64,000 nucleotides of DNA, taken from the NCBI GenBank assembly GCA_012103375.1, contig WLWX01000001.1, positions 434,001 to 498,000 of the forward strand, read 5' to 3'. This DNA comes from Paracoccaceae bacterium (GTDB taxonomy: Bacteria; Pseudomonadota; Alphaproteobacteria; Rhodobacterales; Rhodobacteraceae). This document shows positions 39,149 to 47,505 of this stretch, in pieces (position 1 is the first letter of the stretch; each line of letters opens with the position of its first letter). Below the pieces are notes generated by a model. It saw nothing but the letters and a program-made list of their open reading frames with translations, was not told the DNA's origin and did no database searches. The translations under genes were made by a program, and so were the position numbers.

Positions 39149-39202
39149 ACCAGACACGTGCTGCAAAGGCGGAGTGTTCTGTTGCGCTTGGTATGAAAGG
39201 GT

Positions 39203-39276
39203 TGGAGCGGGTGAAGGGAATCGAACCCTCGTCGTCTGGTTGGGAACCAGGCGCTCTACCATTGAGCTACACCCGC
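39203..39276 (-). tRNA. tRNA-Gly (anticodon CCC)
   Basis: The minus strand begins GCGGGTGTAGCTCAATGG and ends TTCACCCGCTCCA, with the CCA encoded. The acceptor stem GCGGGTG/CACCCGC is perfect, the anticodon loop is TTCCCAA, giving CCC, and the T-loop GGTTCGATTCC is standard. The length is 74 nt. It reads glycine GGG codons. The first pair of the anticodon stem looks like a mismatch. Confidence 0.96.
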
Positions 39277-39328
39277 AACGTCGACTGAGTTAGGGCAGCC
39301 GCCGCGCATCGTCAAGGCCATTGGCAAA

Positions 39329-39350
39329 GGCCGCCCCGTAAGGGACGGCC
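39329..39350 (-). terminator. weak hairpin after the fasciclin gene
   Basis: GGCCGCCCC (39329-39337) and GGGACGGCC (39342-39350) pair with one G-U in the minus-strand RNA and a four-base loop. It lies 26 bases beyond the fasciclin stop. Only a short T-run (CTTTG) follows, so termination may be partial. Confidence 0.5.
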
Positions 39351-39375
39351 CGTAATTGTCAGATAACATTCAGCT

Positions 39376-40473
39376 TTAGCGGGGGAGAAGGACACCTTCG
39401 ACGACATGGATCACGCCATTGGACTGCATGACATTGGCGGTTGTCACCTCATAGGCGTTTCCGGTCTCATCAAAGATGAACACGCGGCCCCCGTGGGTTA
39501 CCTTGGCCGACAGGGCGTCGCCCGATACGGCATTGAAGTGATAAAACCCATCGTGTGACCGGCGCGCGGCCTTGGTCAGATCTTCGGTAGTTACCGCACC
39601 AGCAACCACATGCGCGGTCAAAACCTTTTGCAGCATCGCCTTGTTTTCGGGCTTCAGCAGGGTCTCTACCGTGCCCTCGGGCAGTGCGGCGAAGGCGTCG
39701 TCCGTCGGTGCGAAAACGGTGAACGGGCCAGGGCCTTTCAGTGTTTCGACCAGGTCAGCGGCCTGAACGGCTGCCACCAGCGTGGTGTGGATGGGTGAAT
39801 TCACGGCGTTGTCGATGATATCCTTGGAGGCCAGCATCTCGGCGCCGCCAACCATCGGATTTTCCATCTCCATGGAGCTTTCCATGGCGTCGTCCTTCAT
39901 CGCATCGTCAGCACCCGGCAGCAGCACCGCGTTGATTACGTGGATCACACCGTTGCTTTGCTTGACATCGGCAACGGTTACCGTGGCCACACCGCCGTTT
40001 TCATCAGTGATCGTCACATTGTCACCATCCAGCGCAGCGGTCAGCACGCAGCCGCCCAAAGTCTCGACCGAGGCACTTCCACCGCCCGAGGCGATCATGT
40101 CCGCCACGGCCGAGGCCATGACAGCGCCGCCAACAACGTGGCAGGTCAGAATTTTGGTCAATGTGTCCTTGTTTTCAGGCTTCACCAGCGTTTCGACCGT
40201 GCCCGCGGGCAGGGCGGCAAAGGCATCATCGGTGGGGGCAAACACAGTGAACGGGCCATCGCCCATCAGCGTGTCAACCAGACCTGCGGCCTGCACAGCG
40301 GCCACCAGCGTCGTGTGGATCGGGGAATTCAAGGCGTTTTCGATGATGTTCTTGTCGGTGAACATCTCTGCGCCACCAACTTCGGGGTTGGCGTGGCCTG
40401 CGGCGAATGCGGTTCCTGCGGTGGCCAGGGCCAGGGCGCTTGCGGTCAATGTCATACGGATGGTTGTAAGCAC
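39376..40473 (-). CDS. secreted protein with two fasciclin (FAS1) domains
   Basis: 365-residue exported protein. The GTG at 40473 (preceded by GAGGATA) gives a signal peptide with TLTASALALATAGTAFAAG. Two FAS1 domains follow, about residues 38-185 and 205-365, each with TVFAPTDDAFAALP and VMQSNGVIHV-type (first copy VKQSNGVIHV) motifs. They are similar enough to reflect an internal duplication. The Met/Asp/Glu-rich linker (DDAMKDDAMESSMEME) is about 20 residues. Only the first domain has cysteines (TCHVV and GGCVL). FAS1 proteins mediate adhesion or surface interactions; the role here is unknown. Confidence 0.9.
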   Translation of the reverse strand: MLTTIRMTLTASALALATAGTAFAAGHANPEVGGAEMFTDKNIIENALNSPIHTTLVAAVQAAGLVDTLMGDGPFTVFAPTDDAFAALPAGTVETLVKPENKDTLTKILTCHVVGGAVMASAVADMIASGGGSASVETLGGCVLTAALDGDNVTITDENGGVATVTVADVKQSNGVIHVINAVLLPGADDAMKDDAMESSMEMENPMVGGAEMLASKDIIDNAVNSPIHTTLVAAVQAADLVETLKGPGPFTVFAPTDDAFAALPEGTVETLLKPENKAMLQKVLTAHVVAGAVTTEDLTKAARRSHDGFYHFNAVSGDALSAKVTHGGRVFIFDETGNAYEVTTANVMQSNGVIHVVEGVLLPR

Positions 40474-40689
40474 GGGGGGTATCCTCACTGTTTGCACATC
40501 TCAACGCCCGGTCATGAGCGTCGTTGTGCTAAAAGATACGGGGCCGTGTCGGGATTGGTTTCAAAAGAGGTCATGACGAAACCGTGAGGATGGTTTGAGG
40601 GGCGGCGATATGAGGGGGCCGTCGGTTGAGGGGATTGGTCGAGATTTGCCATTCGCGTGGCGTACCCCGTGCACGGAATCAAGGCGCAG

Positions 40690-40830
40690 CCGCCGTGCAC
40701 TCGCCAGCCCGTCCGGGCGGGTTGGCGACCCTGCGGGCGCGCGTTTCCTTCAGATTTGACGGGATTGCTGAACCATCCAACTGCCCCACACAAACGTCGC
40801 ATCGCCAACCCACGGGCTGCCAAGCGCACG
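40690..40830 (+). repeat. structured intergenic repeat, diverged copy C
   Basis: The 410-bp gap 40474-40883 has no gene. At 40701-40728 there is an imperfect hairpin (TCGCCAGCCCG, GTC, CGGGCGGGTTGGCGA). It is followed by CGCGTTTCCTTCAGAT, GCTGAACCAT (40766-40775), TGCCCC and CCAACCCACGGGCTGCC. The same order of hairpin, TTTC-GAT, GCTGAACCAT, GCCC and CCCAC-GG is found in copy A at 31690-31830. The hairpin sequence itself differs from A and B, so stems have changed while the shape was kept. Confidence 0.5.
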
Positions 40831-40883
40831 GCTACCGATGCAGAGGCCCAACATACGATTCAGGGCATTTTCTAGATTCCAGC

Positions 40884-42926
40884 CTACCGCCTGCGCCGCC
40901 GCCGCCCGCCGCCATCACCACCCGAACCGGTATTGAATGACACATCCGGCAGCGTCACCGCGGCGCTGAGGTTGGGGAAACTTGCCGTCGCATGCGGGAT
41001 CGCATTTGCAGCGACGAAATGTTCCTGAAAGCGCGGCGCAAGCGCGGTTTCGATCTTGGTGATCTGGCGCACCCGTGCCTCGATCCCAGCACGCGCGTCG
41101 ATGTCGGCCAACGCAATCCGCGCCCCGGTCCCGGCGGCGTTCCCTGCCGAGGTGACTTGCTTCAGCGGGCAATCGGGGATCATCCCCAGAACCATCGCGT
41201 GCTTGGGTGAGATATGGGCCCCGAAAGCCCCGGCAAGGATCACCCGGTCAACGGTTTCGACACCAATCTCGTCCATCAACAGCCGCGCCCCGGCATAAAG
41301 CGCTGATTTTGCCAGTTGTATCGCACGGATATCGCCCTGGGTAACGGTGATCAGCGGCCCGCCGGTCGCAGTCGCATCATGCAGCACATAGCTGTGGGTG
41401 CGCCCATCCGGGATCATCCGATCACTGCCCGTGGCCTCGGCTGAACCGATCAGCCCGGACGGATCGACCAGCCCGGCCATTCGCATTTCGGCCACCGCCT
41501 CGATGATGCCGGAACCGCAGATGCCGGTGATGCCGCTGTCTTTGGTGGCTTCGGCAAATCCTGGATCGTCGGACCAAAGGTCACTGCCGATAACCCAGAC
41601 GCGGGCGATCTTGGTGATCGGATCAATCTCGACCCGCTCAATGGCCCCAGGGGCGGCGCGCTGGCCGTGGGCGATCTGCGCGCCCTCAAACGCCGGACCC
41701 GTGGGCGACGAACAGGCCAGCACGCCATGTTCGCGATTGCCCAGCAACAACTCGGCGTTGGTCCCCACATCGACGATCAGCGTCAGCGGTTCCGCCAGAT
41801 GCGGCGCTTCGGACAGGGCAACGGCGGCGGCATCCGCGCCAACATGCCCGGCGATGCAGGGCAGGGCATAGGCGCGCGCGGCTGGGTTGATCGTGGTCAG
41901 CCCGATGTCGGCGGCAGGCTGTTCCATCGCGTCCGAGGTTGCCAGCGCAAACGGCGCTTGCCCCAGTTCCACCGGATCAATCCCCATCAGAATATGGTGC
42001 ATCACAGGGTTGCAAACCACCGTGGCCTCAACAATCTGGCGCGCGTCGATATCCGCTTCACCGGCAATCTCGGCCGCCAGCTGCCCCAGCGCCGCACGCA
42101 CCGCCGCCGTCATTTCCGCCGCTCCGCCGGGGTTCATCATCGAATAACTGACGCGACTCATCAGATCCTCGCCAAAGCGGATCTGCGGGTTCATCATTCC
42201 GGTCGAGGCCAGGATGCGCGCGTCCGACAGATCCGCCAGATTGGCGGCGATGGTGGTCGAGCCGAGGTCGATGGCCAGCCCGAACAGCGGGCCTTCGAAG
42301 AAACCGGGCCAGACGTCCAGCACCCGGTGCGGGCCGCCGGTATGGTCGCGGAACAGCGCCACGGTGACCTTCCAGTCGCCCTTGCGCAGCGCCGGTTGCA
42401 GGCGGGTCAGGACGGGCAGGTCGATGATGATCTCTTCAACCTCCCACGCGTCACGCAGGGCGTCGCCCAGGCGTTCCAGATCGCCGGTCGGGGCGTGCAT
42501 GTCGGGTTCTGCAACCTCGACATAGCGCAGGCGCGTGGCGGGGTTCATGGTGATGTCGCGCGCCGTGGCACGCTTGCGCACCACTTGCCGGTGCACCTGA
42601 CTCTCGGGTGGCACGTCGATCACAACGTCGCCCTGCACGGTCGCCTGACAGCCAAGGCGGCGCCCCGCTGTCAGCCCGCGCACCCGGTCATAACGCTCCT
42701 CGACCTTGTTGATCGGCGACAGGGCGTCCGCTGCCACCGTCAGCCCGTGCTTGGGAAATTCCCCCACACCGGGGCTGACCTGGCACTTGGAACAGATGCC
42801 GTTGCCGCCGCAGACCGAATCCAGATCGACGCCCAACTGGCGCGCCGCCGTCAGAACCGGCGTTCCGACAGGCACGTGTCCCCGCTTGCCCGAAGGCGTG
42901 AAAATCACCAATGCGTCGTTCGCCAT
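40884..42926 (-). CDS. RACo-type ASKHA corrinoid-activating protein ([2Fe-2S], DUF4445)
   Basis: 680-residue protein. Residues 1-100 are a plant-type [2Fe-2S] ferredoxin domain with Cys39, Cys45, Cys48 and Cys93 (VCGGNGICSKCQV, LGCQA). Residues about 220-650 form an ATPase of the actin-like ASKHA/DUF4445 type (LAIDLGSTTIAANL, IVDVGTNAELLLGN, LAGAFGAHISPKHA). RACo/RamA proteins use ATP to reduce inactive Co(II) corrinoid back to Co(I). In Phaeobacter a RamA-like protein is known to be needed with split methionine synthase. The C-terminus ends in a glycine-arginine tail with six arginines. The start at 42926 gives the ferredoxin domain immediately. Confidence 0.88.
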   Translation of the reverse strand: MANDALVIFTPSGKRGHVPVGTPVLTAARQLGVDLDSVCGGNGICSKCQVSPGVGEFPKHGLTVAADALSPINKVEERYDRVRGLTAGRRLGCQATVQGDVVIDVPPESQVHRQVVRKRATARDITMNPATRLRYVEVAEPDMHAPTGDLERLGDALRDAWEVEEIIIDLPVLTRLQPALRKGDWKVTVALFRDHTGGPHRVLDVWPGFFEGPLFGLAIDLGSTTIAANLADLSDARILASTGMMNPQIRFGEDLMSRVSYSMMNPGGAAEMTAAVRAALGQLAAEIAGEADIDARQIVEATVVCNPVMHHILMGIDPVELGQAPFALATSDAMEQPAADIGLTTINPAARAYALPCIAGHVGADAAAVALSEAPHLAEPLTLIVDVGTNAELLLGNREHGVLACSSPTGPAFEGAQIAHGQRAAPGAIERVEIDPITKIARVWVIGSDLWSDDPGFAEATKDSGITGICGSGIIEAVAEMRMAGLVDPSGLIGSAEATGSDRMIPDGRTHSYVLHDATATGGPLITVTQGDIRAIQLAKSALYAGARLLMDEIGVETVDRVILAGAFGAHISPKHAMVLGMIPDCPLKQVTSAGNAAGTGARIALADIDARAGIEARVRQITKIETALAPRFQEHFVAANAIPHATASFPNLSAAVTLPDVSFNTGSGGDGGGRRRRRR

Positions 42927-43016
42927 CTGCCTGCCTGTCAACTGCTTCGGGCGCACCATAGCGTGGGATCGGGCAGCGGAAAGCCACCGCGCGGCATGGC
43001 GCGGCAAACCAGCGAC

Positions 43017-43331
43017 CTATTGGCTGTGCGAGGCCCATTCGCAGCGGTCGAACGAGGCATAGCGGATCAGGCTGTCCGACCCGTTTTCAGCCACCAGACG
43101 AGAGCATCCTTCGGTCTCTTCCGCGTGTTCGAAAACGCTGACCACCCCGGTGCCATCACCCGGCGCGCAGAGTGTCCCCCCGGCAGGCAAGGTTTGGGTG
43201 ACCCGCGCGCCACCATGCACTTCCGCAGCAAAAAACGCCGGGCTTTCCGTCGCATTGGTCACGCAGACCTCGGCTATCGCCGGGCCAGCGCCCAGACAGA
43301 TCGCCCAGGTCAAAATCGTCGGCATACGCAT
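43017..43331 (-). CDS. small exported hypothetical protein
   Basis: 104-residue protein. The ATG at 43331 follows GGAGAGTGCG. Residues 1-20 are a signal peptide (MPTILTWAICLGAGPAIA), and the mature part has four cysteines (CVTN, LCAPG, GCSRL, RCEW) that could form two disulfides in the periplasm. No family was recognised. It lies 90 bases upstream of the RACo-like gene on the same strand and is divergent from the P460 cytochrome gene. Confidence 0.7.
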   Translation of the reverse strand: MRMPTILTWAICLGAGPAIAEVCVTNATESPAFFAAEVHGGARVTQTLPAGGTLCAPGDGTGVVSVFEHAEETEGCSRLVAENGSDSLIRYASFDRCEWASHSQ

Positions 43332-43535
43332 CGCACTCTCCACATCGTTTCGCGCAAAGACTGGCGTTGTGATCGTGCCCATGTCCACACCAACCTGGCC
43401 CGATCACGGCGTTTCGACAGGAACGTGATGGCGTTGTTATTGGGGTGTGACCGCACCTGTTCGCCACCCCGGTTAAAGTCGTCACGGACACCGAAATGAG
43501 TCGGTGTCCCATCAATAAGACTATGGAGATACGGG

Positions 43536-44090
43536 ATGCGAATTCAAAAAACTGCGGCAGCGGCGTGTGTGGCGCTTGGCCTGGGAACGGCGGCCTCGGC
43601 GCAGGAAATGGCCCCCTTCGGGACGGATCATGATGTTGCCTATGCGGCATTGCTCTGGGAGGTGATGGAGGCCAGCAAACTGGTCGGCGACGGGGCGATC
43701 ATGTCGTTCCCTTATGAGGGCGTAGAACCCCACGGCATGATGCTGGAAACCTTCTATACTTCGGCCACTGTCGACGGGCACGAAGGCGCGTTGATCGTCA
43801 AGCGCAACTATGGCCCCGAAGGCGTCAGCATTGACGAGGTTTTGGGCGATCCGTCCAAGCATCTGGGCGCGCTGACGGTCATGTTCCAGCGTGAGGCCGG
43901 GTATGATGACGAAACGAACAAATGGTTCTGGGTGAAATACCTGCCGGATGGATCGCTCGACAAGAACCCGAAGGGCATGCAGCTTGCCGGTCTGGTCGGC
44001 AAAGGGGCCGAGGCTGGGTGCATCGCTTGCCACCAGAATGCGGACAATTACGTCTTCACGACTGAAGCCAACGTCGGAATGATGAAGTAA
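43536..44090 (+). CDS. cytochrome P460-like periplasmic haem protein
   Basis: 184-residue exported protein with a signal peptide (residues 1-22, ending ASA-QE). The C-terminal CIACH is a c-type haem attachment motif, in the order GCIACHQNADNYVFT that is typical of the cytochrome P460 family. Members oxidise hydroxylamine or bind nitric oxide and cytochrome c'-beta relatives detoxify it. The usual upstream WFWVKYLPDG strand is present. No nitrification genes are nearby, so an NO or redox role is only a guess. A MarR-type gene follows convergently. Confidence 0.8.
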   Translation: MRIQKTAAAACVALGLGTAASAQEMAPFGTDHDVAYAALLWEVMEASKLVGDGAIMSFPYEGVEPHGMMLETFYTSATVDGHEGALIVKRNYGPEGVSIDEVLGDPSKHLGALTVMFQREAGYDDETNKWFWVKYLPDGSLDKNPKGMQLAGLVGKGAEAGCIACHQNADNYVFTTEANVGMMK

Positions 44091-44141
44091 CCTTACGCGC
44101 GCGGGCCTTGGCCCGCGTGCCATTGCGCCGCGCGGCCGGCG

Positions 44142-44684
44142 TCAAGCAGGCTGTTGTTCGTGGCAAAGCTGTTCCGTTTCTTGCGGCGCTAGCGCCACGT
44201 TCAACAGCGCGCAATGCCCGCCCTCGGGCCGCGCCGCGAAGTGCCGGCAGGTCCGGCAAATGCCAAATGGCTTGGCGTTGTTGAGCCTGGTCGCCCCGCG
44301 CAATACTGCGCCAAGATCATCGGCCAAAACCGACTGCGCGTCGCCCGTCATCTGCCCCAACGCAGTTTGCAAAACCGACTGGCCGCCCAGAACCTTTTGC
44401 CCGTCTTCGGTCACGCGGTAGCTGATCGAGCGTTTGTCCCCGGTGCGTGGCGCTTCGCGAAGATATCCCTTGCGCGCCAGTGCCTTCAGCGTCTGTGACG
44501 CGGTGCCGCGCGTTGTTCCCAGAAAATCCGCAACATGCGACGGCGCGCGCGAATACTGGTTCGCGCTTGCCAGATATTCCAGCGCCGTGCGCTGGGCCGG
44601 GTTCAGATCACCCCCCCAAGTTTCCGCCGCATCCAGCCGGGCCAGCCGGTTGATCAGGGCGCGTATTTGCTGTGTCGGTTCCAT
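44142..44684 (-). CDS. MarR family regulator with cysteine-rich C-terminal tail
   Basis: 180-residue protein. The winged HTH spans about 28-100 (VADFLGTTRGTASQTLKAL and the wing REAPRTGDKRSISYRVT). After the dimerisation helices, residues 141-180 contain Cys143, Cys146, His148, His157, Cys158, Cys174 and His175 (GICRTCRHF, GGHCAL, EQLCHE), a plausible zinc, iron-sulfur or thiol-switch site. The gene is divergent from a secreted-protein pseudogene, and a 10-bp inverted repeat overlaps the space next to its start. The regulator therefore probably controls itself and that gene. Confidence 0.85.
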   Translation of the reverse strand: MEPTQQIRALINRLARLDAAETWGGDLNPAQRTALEYLASANQYSRAPSHVADFLGTTRGTASQTLKALARKGYLREAPRTGDKRSISYRVTEDGQKVLGGQSVLQTALGQMTGDAQSVLADDLGAVLRGATRLNNAKPFGICRTCRHFAARPEGGHCALLNVALAPQETEQLCHEQQPA

Positions 44685-44694
44685 ACTCGATATG

Positions 44695-44735
44695 TAGCGA
44701 GTCGATATTACTATTGCAACTATAGCGACTCGCTA
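44695..44735. promoter_or_regulatory. 10-bp inverted repeat, likely MarR operator
   Basis: TAGCGAGTCG (44695-44704) and CGACTCGCTA (44726-44735) are perfect inverted repeats 21 bases apart, in an AT-rich 90-bp divergent promoter. The left arm starts 11 bases upstream of the regulator's start codon. A repeated TCGATAT lies on both sides of the left arm. Confidence 0.65.
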
Positions 44736-44775
44736 CTAATAAGAGACGCACATTGTGATCGAAAGGAACAGACCA

Positions 44776-45522
44776 ATGGCACATCCACTTCTTCCCGCAC
44801 TGGCGCTTTCACTGCTGGCCTCGACCGCTTTTGCGGGTTCTCATTCAGCCCACATGTAAGACGGGGCCATCAGGTCGGACGCAAACGATGGCGTTGCGGC
44901 CTTCGATATCCTGGCAGCCCACGCCCACCGGACCGGCAATCAGGTGACCTTCCATATGACCACGAACGGGGTTGCGGGGGCCGAAACGCCCGAACCGGCA
45001 GGCGCTGTCGGCGGCGCGCCGGTGCTGTCCTATGTCTGGCCAACCTCGCTGGACCCAAGCTCGGTCGGGTTCGAGGCGGGCACCGGCATTCTGGCATTGG
45101 CGGCAACCAGCCACCCGGATTTTGACGACACCCCGCTGGTGGATGAAAATCAGGACGGCGATCCGGCCAATGACGGGTTGATCTGGCACAGCCACTGGGT
45201 CGTTCTGACCCCGACCGAGGCTTGCGGCGCGGGCGCATTGGCCGTGCGCGATATCCCCGAAGGCGAAACCCCGCGCCTGCCTGCGACCTGGCCGGGGTTC
45301 CCGATTTTTCTGGACAGCCCCTGATTCTCACCCCTGTTCGACGGGCCGGAGATTACCGTCACGGCAGGGTTCGCCAGTGACGTGGAGTTGTCCGGCGTGA
45401 ATTATTATGGTGTTACGGCGGCCCTGCGGGTCAACGCCAACATCCACGCGCCGCTATTATGCGTCACGGATGTGTTCGATGTCGCCTCGGGCGACCTCAG
45501 CCTGCCGGGTGTCCTGCACTGA
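44776..45522 (+). pseudogene. exported hypothetical protein gene with two in-frame stops
   Basis: The start at 44776 follows GAAAGGAACAG and encodes a signal peptide (ALALSLLASTAFAG). The frame hits TAA at 44857-44859 (codon 28) and TGA at 45322-45324, yet remains coding-like to TGA at 45520: DGAIRSDANDGVAAFDI, HPDFDDTPLVDENQDGDP, WHSHWVVLTPTEACG, and after the second stop DGPEITVTAGFAS and CVTDVFDVASGDL. Intact, it would have about 248 residues. No family was assigned. The second stop is in an LDSP-x-FSP context where glycine would be expected, so a GGA-to-TGA change is likely. Confidence 0.8.
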
Positions 45523-45526
45523 AACG

Positions 45527-45559
45527 AAAAAGGGCGCAGCGACCCGGATCGCTGCGCCC
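45527..45559 (-). terminator. Rho-independent terminator of the methyltransferase operon
   Basis: GGGCGCAGCGA (45532-45542) and TCGCTGCGCCC (45549-45559) form a perfect 11-bp stem with a six-base loop. On the minus strand it is followed by TTTTTCGTTTC. It lies 23 bases after the methyltransferase stop and is the clearest intrinsic terminator in the window. It could also serve the converging gene. Confidence 0.85.
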
Positions 45560-45581
45560 CGAAGAAGGTGGAGCGGGTGCT

Positions 45582-46568
45582 TTATGCGACCGAGCGTCGC
45601 CCACCCCGCCGACGGCCCGTACGTGCCGTCGATTGCGCCGCCATACTAGCCGCCGGAAAGCTTTCGCCCGCGTGCACCTGATCGAGAATCCGGCTGAACG
45701 CGATCCAGCGGCTGCCGTTGGGGTCATGATCCAGCAGCATGTTGGCGGCGTTGATCGCCTCCATCTCGACCGAGCGGACGGGGTTCATAATCGCGCTGGT
45801 CATCCCCGCCGTCATCGCCATCGGCAGGAAGGCGGCGTTGATCCCATGGCGCTGGGGCAGGCCAAAGCTAATGTTCGACGCACCGCAAGTGGTGTTGACG
45901 CCCAGTTCTTCGCGCAAACGCCGGACCAGTGCGAACACCTGCTTGCCCGCCGTCGCCATCGCGCCAATCGGCATGACCAGCGGGTCAACCACAATGTCAT
46001 GGGCGGGAATGCCGAAATCGGCGGCACGTTCGACGATCTTCTTGGCCACCGCGAACCGCACATCCGGATCCTCGGAAATACCGGTGTCGTCATTGGAAAT
46101 CGCCACCACCGGCACGTCGTATTTCTTGACCAGTGGCAGCACGACCTCCAGCCGTTCCTCTTCCCCCGTGACCGAATTCAGTAGCGGGCGACCCGTCGTC
46201 GCCTCCAACCCCGCCTGAAGTGCGCCGGGGACCGAACTGTCGATGCAAAGCGGCACATCGACCAGCGCCTGCACGCGGGTAATCAGCTCTTTCATCAGCG
46301 GCGGTTCGACAAAGTTGTTGTCGGCATAGCGCTTGTCTTCGGCCATCTTGTTGATGAAAACCGCGCCCGAGTTGATGTCCAGCACCATAGCCCCGCAGGC
46401 GACCTGTTCCAGCGCGTCACGTTCCACGGTCGTGAAATCCCCGGCCTCAAGCTCGGCCGCCAGTTTCTTGCGCCCCGTGGGGTTGATGCGTTCGCCAATC
46501 ACGCAGAACGGTTCGTCAAAGCCGATGGCGATGGACTTGGTCGCGGATGAAATGATGGTGCGGGTCAT
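45582..46568 (-). CDS. methyltetrahydrofolate:corrinoid methyltransferase (pterin-binding domain protein)
   Basis: 328-residue TIM-barrel protein of the pterin-binding family (AcsE and the folate domain of MetH). Motifs are VIGERINPTGRKKLA, AMVLDINSGAVF, CIDSSVPGAL, NSVTGEEERL and VVDPLVMPIGA. It should pass the methyl group of methyltetrahydrofolate to a corrinoid protein. In Phaeobacter the methionine synthase is split with the folate domain as a separate protein; this is a good candidate for that part. The C-terminus carries an arginine-rich tail (TGRRRGGRRSVA) like the RACo-like protein. GAAGGAC precedes the start at 46568. Confidence 0.87.
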   Translation of the reverse strand: MTRTIISSATKSIAIGFDEPFCVIGERINPTGRKKLAAELEAGDFTTVERDALEQVACGAMVLDINSGAVFINKMAEDKRYADNNFVEPPLMKELITRVQALVDVPLCIDSSVPGALQAGLEATTGRPLLNSVTGEEERLEVVLPLVKKYDVPVVAISNDDTGISEDPDVRFAVAKKIVERAADFGIPAHDIVVDPLVMPIGAMATAGKQVFALVRRLREELGVNTTCGASNISFGLPQRHGINAAFLPMAMTAGMTSAIMNPVRSVEMEAINAANMLLDHDPNGSRWIAFSRILDQVHAGESFPAASMAAQSTARTGRRRGGRRSVA

Positions 46569-46581
46569 GGGGGAAAGTCCT

Positions 46582-47505
46582 TCAGGATTGGGCAGCGGGA
46601 ACGCCAGCGGCCCCGCCATTGTCGGTGACCCAGGTGGCCGAGGTCTTGATACCACCAAGCGGGAAGATGTGTGTTTTCGTGACGTTAAAGTCGGGATTGG
46701 CCGCCTTGTGCGCCGCCAGATCGGCGACGATCTGCGTCGGCTCATACGGCAGCAGCAGCTTGGTAACATCCATCGCGCGCTTTTGCAGCACCTTCAGTGA
46801 CGGGCCGACCCCGCAGGCGATGGCGAATTTGATCATCGTTTGCAGCTTGGCAGGGCCCGCTATGCCGATGTGTACGGGCAGGGTGATCCCGCGCGCCACC
46901 AGGCTGTCGGCCCAGTCGATGATCGGCGCAGCCTCGAACGCGAACTGCGTGGCAATGGCCATCTGCGCGTCGGTCTGTTCCGAAAACCCCTGCTTCCACA
47001 CAAGCGCCGCATCGACGTTCGCCGTGGTGCCGTCGCTGTCGATATCGCGGTTGCCTTCCGGGTGCCCGGCAACATGCAGATGCGTGAACCCGGCCTTGTC
47101 GAACAACCCGGTGTCGAGCAGCTGCATCGAGCTATCGAAGTCGCCCACCTGCGTGGTCACCCCGCCCGCCAGCAACAGCGCCTGCTTCACGTCCGCCTCA
47201 CCCTGATAACGCGCGATCCAGTCGGCCAATGTCGCCTTATCGGCGATAATCCGGGCCGGGAAATGCGGCATCACCGGAAACCCTTCGCCGTTCAGCCGCT
47301 TGGCGGTGGCGACCATGTCGTCAATCGACGTCCCCTCGATATGGGCGATATAGACGCGGGTGCCTTGCGGCAAATGGTTGCGAAAATCCTCAACCTTGGC
47401 GGCGGTGCGCGGCATCACCTCGATCGAATACCCGTCGAGGAACGCTTCCATCACCGCCGTTCCGGTGGCGGGTGCGGCGGATTTCCTGAAATTCAGCAAT
47501 GCCAT
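46582..47505 (-). CDS. methylenetetrahydrofolate reductase-like protein
   Basis: 307-residue TIM-barrel flavoprotein of the MetF family, which makes 5-methyltetrahydrofolate. SIEVMPRTAAKVEDF, FPVMPHFPARII, LLLAGGVT and the segment GIAGPAKLQTMIKFA are the expected order. Its product is the substrate of the next gene, and the start overlaps the stop of the preceding small gene by one base. The sequence is diverged from E. coli MetF, as in other proteins of this split methionine-synthase set. Confidence 0.85.
   Translation of the reverse strand: MALLNFRKSAAPATGTAVMEAFLDGYSIEVMPRTAAKVEDFRNHLPQGTRVYIAHIEGTSIDDMVATAKRLNGEGFPVMPHFPARIIADKATLADWIARYQGEADVKQALLLAGGVTTQVGDFDSSMQLLDTGLFDKAGFTHLHVAGHPEGNRDIDSDGTTANVDAALVWKQGFSEQTDAQMAIATQFAFEAAPIIDWADSLVARGITLPVHIGIAGPAKLQTMIKFAIACGVGPSLKVLQKRAMDVTKLLLPYEPTQIVADLAAHKAANPDFNVTKTHIFPLGGIKTSATWVTDNGGAAGVPAAQS

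Noticed and set aside
39382-40410. Fasciclin internal repeat as a frameshift-prone or assembly duplication
   Set aside because: The two halves encode related but clearly different FAS1 domains in one frame with a distinct linker, so this is an ordinary domain duplication.
41667-43499. 610-codon open frame on the plus strand
   Set aside because: It lies opposite the RACo-like gene, whose minus-strand product has clear motifs. The plus-strand translation is rich in His/Arg/Gln and has no recognisable family, typical of a high-GC antisense shadow.
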